DNA from: Cristatella mucedo
Lineage: Eukaryota > Bryozoa > Phylactolaemata > Cristatellidae
DNA length: 64,000 bases
Assembly (NCBI GenBank): GCA_009760855.2
Contig: WPIO01000070.1
Location: forward strand, 597,001-661,000
Direction: 5' to 3'
The translations under genes and the position numbers were made by a program. Shown piece after piece: positions 22,229 through 34,403 of this stretch; positions within the stretch are counted from its first letter, which is position 1; each line of letters begins with the position of its first letter. Under the pieces are notes generated by a model. The model was not told where the DNA came from, did no database searches, and worked only from the letters and a program-made list of their open reading frames with translations.

Positions 22229-25200
22229 TCACCCATAGCTCGCGTAGTCTGCATATCCACTTGATGCATAGCTTGGGTACGCTGATGTATAGGCAGAGGC
22301 TGCCGGCTGAGTGGCCGTGCCGTTGAAGGTGCCGCCCACGGCGGATGCTGCCGGAGGGCTGTAGAAGCTACTGGCCGAGTATGCGGCGGCCGATTGAGCT
22401 CCATAGTACTGCCCTCCGTAGCCATACGGCTGCTGCTGTGCATGAGGTGCAAACGCACTGATCTGCAAACACCAAACGACGCAGCGCTAGCTCTACTTGT
22501 TTACAGCTTTGCACAACAACACACAATAGCAGGCACTGCAAAAATGACCGTGCGTGCAGGTGCAGATTCTGCGAGCACATGGTGGGCCTAAAATTACTGA
22601 AAGCAGCGGCTAAGCTACACTACTTAGACGAGACAGGAAAGTAGCTTACTAGAGATGATCTGAAATGATCCAGGAGTGCATCATAATGTGCTACACAAGA
22701 GTCGGTTTAGTCTGCGCCCATGTGTGCCACAGCAGCCAAACAGAGGAACAGGTGAGTCGGTGCTTCACACGGCCACTTACCTGATCATTGGACTCTTTCC
22801 CCCAAGAGCATTTCACGAGATTACCGGCCACGTCGGTGCCGTGCACATCACAGATCGCCTTCGTGGCAGCATCTTTGGTGGCAAACCTTAAGATCCCAAC
22901 GAGTGACATCGATGCTAGCTAGCAGCAGGCTCGCAACAGGTGCAATCACACGGGCACAGTTCCAGTGTCACAGGCGTAGCCACAAATGCCTCGCAAAATG
23001 GGCATCGACAGGGAGGACCAACGGGAGGGGGGTGGGGGACTCACTCAGCCAGCACAGTCATGTGCAGTCGCCATGAAAGGGGGGCCCGAAGGAAGAGGGG
23101 GCGGCCGGTTGAAAAAGGGGAAGGCACAAAAGGGGGGCTGCTAGCATACCTCACGAAAGCGTAGCCTTTCTCCTTGAAAACTCGCACCTCTTTTATCGTT
23201 CCAAACGGCGAGAAGGTCATCATCAGCACTTCCTCTGCAAAAAGAGCAGATGGGGTGAACAGGAGCTCTCAGCTCGACACTGATTGCTTGGAGTGCAGCA
23301 ATGCCTGCTTTATTTCCTTCTTATTTTAACCGAAAACCTCATAAGGCCGGTGAGATAATGAGACCAGAAAGCCCGGACTGGGATCCAAAAAACCTCCCTG
23401 ATATACACCTGTTGCTTAGGGCGCTCATGGTATATTAGTTAAACCGGGAGTAGATAAAAATTGACACTGGCACTGCCAATTTAACCAATGCTACACGTAT
23501 CATTTTAAATAACTAGCGGCTCTGAATGAAGTTAGAGTACTAATACCAGTCATGCCAGCGTTTCCGGGATACCATCCTGCTGAGGGGCAGTCGGGCTATG
23601 CAGAGCGGGGAGAGGGGGGCACGTGGCTCTATTGAGGCTGCCACTGTGAAAGAGCCTTGCTGCTAATCTCCTTATCGAGCTATGCTCCACCAGTAGCCAA
23701 TAGATCTTAGCCAGGAGGCAAGGTGCTTGCTCTTTACAACCCAGATTGTGGGCTCAAGCCCTGACGTGAGCGATCGTTCTAATAAGAACACAGATCTTAG
23801 TTTTGAACTAGTATCGTACTACTAATGTAATACATGTAATAGTACTTACTGTTTAACAGCCTAATAGATTAGCCGATTAATTAACAACCTCATTTGTGTA
23901 ACAGCAGAAGAGCCTTAACGGCTACTGTCACCCCTTGCAGCTGGCAATTAAGGATCATCCACTGCAGAATTCCAACCCACTACCTCTAGCTCTTGAATGA
24001 CTATCTTAAGATAGACCAACTGCTTCATGAACCGGTTGATAGCAGTAATGCTCAAGAAAGAGATGGGGCATAAACCTACCCGACCAACTAATTCTAGCCT
24101 GGCTACAATGCATAAACACATACCACCTATTCAAGCACTGGTTACTGCGAAAAGATCTCAGAAATGACAGTTTGCTTCAAGAAGCAATAGTGTGTAATTA
24201 AAAATTAGGTGCCCCCATTTGCATCATTCAGATAAACAATCAGCTTCTAACTTTAGTGTTAAGAGGAAGCTGACCCGCACAAAGGTGTCTTTTAAGCTAA
24301 GTCCTAAATGATGACAGGCCTATTGCAGACCGTGAATGTAGCTGGGGGAGAGTTCTCGACGTTCGGTGCATAAGAGCTGAAGGCTCAATCACCGAACGAT
24401 TTCAACTATAAGAGCTGAAGGCTCAATCACCGAACGATTTCAACTATGTGCGAGTGTCGGCGATCTGACTACATGCTGAGGTGCGGATGGTTTGCAAGCA
24501 CATTAGAGCAAGGAGGTCGAGTAGGTGGGATAGTACCAGCAAGGCATCCTATCAGCCAGATAGAATTTAGAAAGGGATTCAGTGCTTGATAAGGGGCCAT
24601 TATGTGGCAGCTATGCTGCTAACGATAGACCAAACGAGCTGCTGTGTTTGCACTAATTGCCGATGATTTAAGGCACCGAAGTCTTGAATAAAGGGAATGG
24701 TTATAATCTAGACAATTATTAAATACCACATAAATTAGTTTGGCAGTTACACTCCCATCACACCACTACTGTCTGAGCTTCGCTGACTCCCTATCAAGCA
24801 TAGAATCGACTTAACATACTCTCTGGTTTACGGGTTGTCTGATTGGCTAGCACCAGCATGTACATCCAACATACTCTCTGGCTTACGGGTTGTCTGATTG
24901 GCTAGCACCAGCATGTACATCCGACTTCCTTGCTCCTCTTGCACCATTTGCTCTTTGGCCTCCAGTCTCAGTCCAATCTTAGCCTTTAACTTAGCGCAAA
25001 CCTTTTGCTGATTGGGCCTTTTCAGCTCATATACCTTCGAAAGTCCCAGACACACTTCTATCTCGTGTCATAGCATAACATTTACTATGCATAATTTAAA
25101 TCCCAACTAAAGATGCATCTGTTCGGGTCAGATTTCCATGTCCCAGCGAACTCCCCCCCTTTTTTTGGTATCTGCTTTTCGTGTTTTCACGTGAATGTTT

Positions 25201-28200
25201 CTGTGCATGCTATCTAAGTGTCCCACGAACCCAGTGGTTTTCAACCTTACTAATGAACCTTTATTGCAGTTCCTCGAGTTGTGGCGGCCCCAACCGTAAA
25301 ATTGTGTGCAAAATGTGGAAATGCAGGCTTTCCGAAGGTCTTAGGCGACCCTTGCGCAAGGGTCGTTCGACCCCCAAAAGGGTCTCGACCCACAGGTGGA
25401 GAGCTGCTGTACTAACCCATGGCCACGAGAGATCTGCATGCATACTTTTTGGATGCTTGTCTAAACACGATATCTAGCATGACATCAAGCTACGGTTGTT
25501 GCTTCTGCTGCAGCAACTTGTCAAGTGCCTGGATAAAGACGTGGTTCTCTTAAGGCGCTGTTCAAACAACGGTTTATTATTATTGTTGTTGTTATTATTA
25601 GTATTATTAATGTCAAGCTAATCAGTGGGTAGAGGATATACCCACTCATCAGTGCTCCCAGAAAACTGGCCTAGAAAATTAGTCCACTGACAAGTCACAG
25701 CATTTACAAATGCTTGCTGCCCTCAATCCCACAGCCACGTAAGTTTGCACTGCCAGGTGCAGTAGCATCACTTTCTGCTACATAGTTGGGTACGTTAAAA
25801 GCCACTCAGATTGCAAACAAGTACGCAGCAGTGCAAGCAGTATAGAACAGAGCACAGAACACGACTCACCCGACAGGTTCTTGGTCAAGCCTCCGACGTA
25901 CACCGTACAATTGGTGAGACTCGACTGAGCATATACTTCCTCATAGTTAAGTTTCCCTACAAATGCATACGAAGCTAGTGCCATCAAGCACGTGGACACT
26001 CGGACATGCACACACAATGTGAGTGCACATATAAGCACGAGAGCGCGCGCGTGCACTTCACATACTTTCAGGCACAAACACATAGGCGCAGGATAGAAGC
26101 CAACACAAATGCCCCAAGTGACAATGCACGCGCTCCAAGCTGAAAAACCATCGAGGTGGCACAAATGCCTGGTCTAGCGCTCAGCGGATTGAATGCTCTG
26201 AGTGCGGTACCTTGGTGGGGGCTCGCTGTAGGATTGCCAGGGCCCAGCTGTTGCAGCAGCAGCTGCTGCTGCTTATCGCCTGAGGACATTCCCGCCGGTT
26301 TGCGAGTAGCCCAGTTGGTGCGAATTGCACGGCTACCCAGCCAGGCGCCGTTCATTTCCGCTATGGCTTTCTGGGCTTCCTGCAGCAAGCACACACGAAA
26401 GCTAGAGCGTTGTTCCGCAGGGAGAAATAGCAAGCAGCCGCTCGGCTGTGGCGAAAGAGGCACGCGTGTAGTGCCATCAAAGCGATCGTGTGTTGCTGTA
26501 TGCACCTCTCTCTTAGCGAAAGATATGAACCCGTAGCCCTTCGACTTCTGAGTGAGTGTGTCCTTAATAATCTTAGCATCCCTGAAGTGTAATAGCAGGT
26601 TGACATTACGTAAATGCCAATGGCTGTATGCACAAGCAGCAGCTTGCTGGTGGCCCACAGCCAAGCAAGCAGCTTACGAGACGTCACCGAAGGCCGAGAA
26701 AGCTTCCCTGAGCTGATGTGTCTCGATGTCCGGGCTGAGGTCACCGACAAAGATGTGATAGTGATCTATCAAAAGAAACATGGCCTGCAACATATGCAGT
26801 TTTTGCTGTACACCACATAGTAAAAATACAGCGTTCTTATAAGACTTTAAGAGTACTGGGCAATCTAGTATCTGGGAAATTCAAATAGGCTGGAAAAGAA
26901 GTATGCAACTAACTTAAGAGAATATTTAATGCCAAAGCACATAGCACATGGAGGGCGATTCACACGGGCCAAGCACATGTGGTGATAAACAGGTGGGCTA
27001 TTGGCTGAGCTTGATTAAGTATCGACGAGTCAGGGGATGTAAGTCGGTAGAACAATCCAGGCTTTAGGCCCATAGGAACTTAAACAAAGCCTCAACAGGA
27101 TTTGAGGTTGGTCCGAGGAACATCTCAGCGATGGACGGTGGCATGAGGACAGGCAGGCACTAGAAAACAAGAACCTACAAGTGAGTGATAGATTGCCTTC
27201 TAGTCTTATGATCAGCCGGCATGGCAGATAGCCAGAAGATGTAACATGCCAAATGGTAATGCTAACCCTAAACATGAGGACACGGGGGAAACGTCCGCTG
27301 GCAATTCCAAAAAAGGTGAGCTGATTAAACAGCCTCATTGATAGTGGCAGAAGAGTATGAGCCATCGTCATAGTTTGCAGTAGGCAATAAAAGATTACCC
27401 CTCGACAGACTCGAACTTAAGGTCTGGATCGTTAAGTGAGTGCGCAGGGACGAGTTTAGCTACTTACTGCAGAACTTACTAGGCTCAGGGAAACGGCAGC
27501 TCAAGTAGAAGAAGTCCCGTATACACGACCCTGCAGGTTCCAGCCATTGCACTGTAAGTGCTCGCGGTGCCCAACTGGTTCTCAGACATCAGAGCACACA
27601 GTACTTAAAAGATGAGCACATAAAAACTAACCACTTACGGCGAAGATCCTCCTGTGAATATTTACTGATAACATCTTGCTTCGGCAGATTGCTAGGTGAT
27701 GTCGCCCAATTAACTCTTATAGGCTGAAAATAAGAAGGCGAGTATACTCATATACCGAGCATGGACACGGCAGCTAGTGTCACAGGCACGGCAGTGCACC
27801 CTGAGCTGCATGCATGTACTCGCGGACACACGTGCTACACAACACTGCCCATCCCCACGCAAGAACAGAATCACAACATGCATAATGCAGCAGCTGTGAA
27901 GCAAATTGTAGCCGTGGCAACAGTAGAGTTTGCTTTAAACAATCTGCCCTCCCCTTTTACCTTCGGACAAAGAAAAAACGGCAGCACTGATCTAGTGGGA
28001 AGGTCGTGAAATACAAACTTTACAGGCTGAGACCGAGCGAGCTGCCACCCATTGCAATAATATAGCCATCCAGATAATTAATTACCTGGTAGACAATGCT
28101 GGGCTGGCTGTCCCCGGCCAACATGAGAGCAGTCAGGTAGGCACTGTACTGCTGCTGCATCGCATTCGGCATTACTGAGTAGCTCGCTGCCGCAGCACAG

Positions 28201-31200
28201 CCCGGCGGCGTGGCCAAGACAAGCTGCTGCGGTGGCATGTTGGCCGCAGCTGCTGCCGCAGGCAGCGAGCACGACGCAGGCGCATAGAACAACGACTGCA
28301 GCTGCCCGAGCATGGCAGAAGCAAAACCGCGCAGCCCGGTCTCACGGAGTCATAGGGTCTCACGAAGCAACGAAGGGTAGATCGCGAGTGAGCGATGGGC
28401 CAACGACGATGATCGCAAATCGACGGCTTCTTTGACAGCCACTGTCAGGGGACGCTGTCAACGGCCAGCCGCTTGCAGCTCATATGACAGGTGTGTCGGG
28501 GCTACCTCACTGGCACAGTGACTGACCTATTGTTGGCAGAGGCTGAATTATTTGATTTGCTATCAGCATCATCCATCAGAGGCTAAGTAGTTTTGTTAGT
28601 AAATGTACGAACAATCTCTGCTTTGTCAGCAGTGACAATGCTGCAATTTTCCTGTTGAAGTGGGCACCAGAAGCTTACAAAAGCCGACATGAGAATACAG
28701 CCTAATGGCCCATCACATAAATTGACCAGTGGCAGTCGACCAAAATGCAGAGCAAACAAGTTCACGAAGAACATACAGGCATCCAAACAAAAACAGATCA
28801 AGGCATACCTCTAGAAAATACTCCTCAACAACGGCATCTAGGATGGCCACAGAGAGCCAAGCCAGCAACTGCCAAGACAGCATCGACATTTGCCTCCGAG
28901 ATGCCGACAGTAGCAAATTAAAGTGAATGCAGTTATATAAACAGCTAGGAGACCGGAGTCAATCTATGTGGCAGAAGACACACCAAAGTGGCGAGACAAA
29001 AAAGAGTATAACCTATATCTGTGCTTCAAACCGCCTGCTCCATGCATTAATAGATCTTCAAAAAAGCTTAATTGTTATTGATTGAATTATGTTTGTAACC
29101 TAGTTGCCAGTGAGAAGAAACTTCGAGGCAGCACGCATAACTGCCAATGCCAACGATGCGGGTAACTGCCAATGCCAACGATGCGGGTGGTTTTATCCAT
29201 CATAAGCATTCTCGCACTTTCTTATCGCTCTCGCACTATATCATTCAAGAACAAAATATAAACTGCCTACTCGTTTCGCTGAGACATCTGTTGCGAACAT
29301 ATGTTTTGTTCTGCACACACCATGAGTTTTTAGTCAATTATGCTAGCTGTCGTGCAATCATACACACCGTTATCCCATTGCAGTTGCTATCGGCACTTGT
29401 TTTCAAGTTGACAGCTTCTCTGGCAGTTACTTATTAGATTATTTAAAGAATTCAGATATGATGCACTGTTTATCTTTCTCTGGTACTAGACACTTGCTGC
29501 TACACACAGAAAATGCATATACAAGCTAACCAAGAATATGATATGCCACATAAAAGTCATGGATATTACTTTGACTTCATGAAAATTTTGCGGAGAAAGA
29601 CTGACATCAATGGTAGGTAAGATAGCATCACGTTGGAATGGATAACAGTAAGGTGGGCTGAGGTTGATACGAGGTCCGATGAAGCTTTTCGTACAGTAAC
29701 TTCAATCAGGCTGAATCCGGATGCCATTTCAGATGACCAATCGAGAGTCAGTGCCTCTACCCAAGGCTACATAGAATAGGACAACACTGCCACAAGCACA
29801 TCACACAAAAACACAATAGGCATCCACCAAATCCTTGGGTGACATGGGTCCTTGAGGTACGTTCTAGGGCGCACATCGAGCCTAAGCGGCTTGTAGAAAG
29901 CAGACTCCAGCTCACTCAACAAAGAGAACGGTGGTGGTTACCATCCAACTAACAGTGACACTCACCTTGCCATAAACCTGGCGTCCATTCATCGTAGCCA
30001 GAGCTTGCTGAGCAGAAATGTGGTCAGGAAATTCGACAAAACAGTAAGGATCTTGGCCAGGCTACAAAAAGAGAAACCCTATTTTCTGCACAAGATCTAG
30101 CCATTCCCAAAGTACAGGACCGTAGCATCTACGCTGTACTGCAGCCCGTATCAGGGCCAAAGATACAGTTAAAACACATCAGTTAATGATAGAATTATTT
30201 TGTTTTTAATAAAATTAAATACAAACAAAATTGAGAATGCTCTTCAGTTCGTCTACAAACAATTTATAGATAAAAACGAGTTTCCAAGTTAACATTGCAA
30301 TCTGAATGGCAAAAGAAACACGCGTCTACAACATTTTTTACACACGACCACTGGCACATGGTAATCAATGATCAAGAATTTTTATTAGCCTCGTCATTGT
30401 TGCATGAACTTAAGCTTCATAGCATTTCAGGTCAAAACATTTTTTGTTGGATGGTCATACATTGCTCACTCACTATAGATTTAATTTGAGCTGCAGCCCG
30501 CTATTGTTATATGCATGCCTGATGAAGATATTCAAGTTCTTCTCGAGCACCTCTCATCTCGCCTGGGCACCACCACACTAGCATGGTTCAGGTTCTATCT
30601 CAGTGGGAGACTCTGGAGCATTGATGTGAACCGACAAAGATCATCCAAGGTTTCACTGAAGTACATAGTACCTCAGGGATCTATCCAGGCTTGGTCTGGT
30701 TCTTTTCACAGTTCATTCTCTCCCCTTGCCGATATGATTCGCACAATATTGGCTTCCACTTCTGCGCATATGACACTGAGTTGTACCTTTGCTTTGATCC
30801 CTCACAGCCTTCCAGCAAGGCAAATTCTCTCAACTCTCTTGCTGCATTCATAGATGAAATCTGCACACGGATGGCAGCAAACTTTCTTAAACCGAACGAC
30901 GATATAACCAATTTAGGGTTAAGGGCAAACCGAGTGTGATTCAAAAACTGGGAAACATAATGGTTAAAATCGGCTCTGCCAGCATTATCTTCAGTTGAAT
31001 CTGTATACAATCTAGGCAGTTCCACAGTCAAGCATGCCTACTTTCAGCAACATAACATGGCTAAAAATCGGGTTTGCTTAGACAAGGATACTACATCTAA
31101 ATTGGTCCATGCATTTGTGACATTTTCTGTAACTCACTGCTTGCTGGTCTACCGGCGTGCAAAATTCTACGATCAGGCTTGTCTGTCGGGAGCATCGCAG

Positions 31201-34200
31201 TTGCTGCATCACCCCACTTCTCGCCGACATGCACTGGCTACCAGTCAAGCAATCTTTGGCTTCAGCGTACCTATCAGATCTACTTCCCGACCAGGCTAAG
31301 CATCGCAAAAGGGCTTTTCTTAATCAAATCCTTTAGCTATATATACCTCGAACTAATCTCGATTCCTTTGAAGACCAAAACTTTAGTTGGTACGCTCCCA
31401 AAGCCTGGAACTCATTCCCGTCTGATGGTCACAACATCCCCAGATTTAGCACCATTCAAATAGAAGCTAAAAATGCATTTATTAATCACAGCATTTGGTG
31501 GGTTCTTGTGATTCGTCCTTGGTGTGCTCAAGCGTGCTGACATGGTGCATGCAGCCACTAACCACATTTGTATATTGACTCGGTGCATGTCACCTTTAAC
31601 TACGTTATGCTTGTTGACATTGAGCAGACTACCACTAACCATTAGATTATGCTTCCTTTACAGCATACGTAAAGTGCCTAGAAAGAGATTGAGTTATCTG
31701 AGAGCGCTATAACAAATGTTTAATAATAATTATATTCCCAACCAGCTTTTCAAAAATCCGTCAGAAATGGCTAATACTCGGTGACTAAGCTTATGGCTGC
31801 TAGTGCATCATCTTCAGAAACTACCGGACAAGGTTACTATTGTACTTCTGCATGCATGTAGCCGACTGCAGACTCGGCCAACACTTTGCTACAAATCCTG
31901 CCTCATTCATTAATCCCTTGCTAAAGGTCCTATCCCATTGATTAACCCCTTGCCAGGATTCATCATGGCAGCCTCTAGAGCCAAAAGCAGAAGTGTTGGC
32001 ATGTGCAAAGACAACTGACAACCAAGAGTACCGACGACCAATAACATGACAAACTGTCATGTAATAGCTCCGGAAGCTCCAACACGATCAGACAACACCC
32101 TTTTACCAGTACAGTAATCTGTATCTTTGCTTTTCTGCTGATTATCCTGCTTGCTGTCTAAGCCCCTTTTTTCAAGACACTTTCTCTTAGCCTCGGCATT
32201 GTTGATGCTATCCTTCCCATACAGGATCATATATTGTAGCATATTATTCCCGACTGTAACCCCTAACCTCTTAAAGACTGGTATACGACTGAACGTACAT
32301 TTGCTTTTATGAATACATGCATCATATACAGTGGTACCTCGACTTACGAGTTTAATTCGTTCTGTTCCGGACCTCACAACTCAAATTACTCAAATGTCAA
32401 ATCAATTTTCCCCACTGAAATGAATATCTGAATCTTATTTGCTGATTTTTGCACTTTTTTGCCGCGGTTTCCTCGCTTTTAGTTTATTTGCTGGGCCTTT
32501 ATGCAGGCGTGCCGATTGTGCGATGAACTCTACTCTCACACGATGATATTACCTGAATACACACTTAGCTGTTCCTGCCGTAGTTAGATTTAACAACCGG
32601 AGTCTAGCGACCTTGTGCGTCCAAGCACCACGATAGCTCGCTCGAGTCTGTCTGGGAGCAAACCAGCAGGCCTGCACTTAGCATCCCAACCGGGTCGCAG
32701 TGCAGCATCTTGTACCGAAACATCGTTCGTTGCCCTACCCTTATTGGCCAGAGTAACCACATGCACACAGTGTGACATTCGCTTCGGCAACTAGTGGTGG
32801 AGTTTCTGAAGCTGGCTCGTAACCCCAATTTTAGCTCGCAACTCAAAGCAAAAGATCAGCCGAGAGACAGCTCGTATCTCGAAACACTGGTCCAGACACA
32901 CGCAAGCCGAGGCACCACTGTAATTCCAAACATACACATAGACGACCCAAAGCCTTCGTCTTTGGAGACTGCATCCACATCAAATTGTGCATGGACTCAT
33001 TGTTAATAATAATTAAGAATAATACTACATTTGATATGTCGACCTCAGAAAACTGATCCCTTTCTAGGCACTTTACACAAACTGCAACGGAAGCATGATT
33101 GAACGGTTGCGTTTAGATGCAATAGATGCGTTTTTACTTCTTTTAAATGTGGTCAAGTGGGGGGGGGGGGTATTTAGAGTGAATCCATGCTTTTTGTGGC
33201 TTTCTTCAGTTTCGTATTTACATTCACGCACGAATACACTCCTATATAAGCTCCCAAGGCCTGGAACTCCCGACTTTTGTGACGGCGTCTCCTGACTTGA
33301 CCATATTTAAAAAGAAGCCAAAAACGCATCTATTTATCCCAGCATTTAGCGGGTCCACGTGAATCGTCCTTTATGTGCTTATGCATGCTGCCACCAATCG
33401 TATTTGCATGCTGACCCTGCGCATGTCACCCGTAACCAGGTTACTTTTGTTGTTTATTGAGTATGCTACCACTAACCATTTGATCGTGCTTCCTTTGCAG
33501 CCGTTGTAAAGCGCCTAGAAATAATATTAACACACTTGATAAAGTGCCCTCAGTAAACTCAAATTTCTTTCTAGGCACTTTACATTTGCTGCAAAGAAAA
33601 CACAATTGAACGGTTAGCATTCGCATACTCAATAAACAACAAAAGAATTGTTTATAGAAAGAGATTGAGTTCTCTGAGGATGCTTTATCAAATGCATCAT
33701 TATTAGTATGCAACAATTTACTTAGGAGGCTATCCTTAGTTTTCTCCATATCAATTTTTCTCACGGCTGCCCCTGTACGTGGATCACGAACAAACTCTGG
33801 ATTGCTATAATGGACTCTGGATTGCTATAATGGACTAAGGTCCGTTTCTTTGCCATAGATCGCCTCCATTTGCACTAGAATGCCTCACAATCCGGGCTTG
33901 TGCTCCGGATCACTAGGGAAGGTAGAGGTTGAATGTTCTCCACACGGTTATTCTCATACCGATTATTTTCATTCATTCTGATTGCTAATATCCTTCCAAA
34001 TAGCTACTGCAACTTTTTTCGATTAGAGGTTTCGTTAGCCTACCCTTGTCCAAGAACTGTATCTTGGATTTTGCTTTATTCTCTCTAGGATCCACCAATG
34101 CTTTGCCTAGCCTCATAGCAACATGGCCTATGCACTCAAGCTTCAGCACAACAACTCGTTTTCCGTAAACTTGTGCAGCTCTTATGTTAATAAAATCTTT

Positions 34201-34330
34201 TGAGTCGCCGTCTCCAAAATATTTTACATAGGGTGCACAACGAGTTGCTAACCATCTCTCGAAGATCTGAAGTGCCCCACCCCACTCTCCATGGCACCAC
34301 TACAACCATCATAGTTTTTGCTACAGTTGC

Positions 34331-34403
<73 letters not shown>

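Noticed and set aside
26068-26664. 198-residue minus-strand open frame
   Set aside because: It is a read-through of two real TIA exons (26506-26581 and 26211-26379) across introns with good splice sites.
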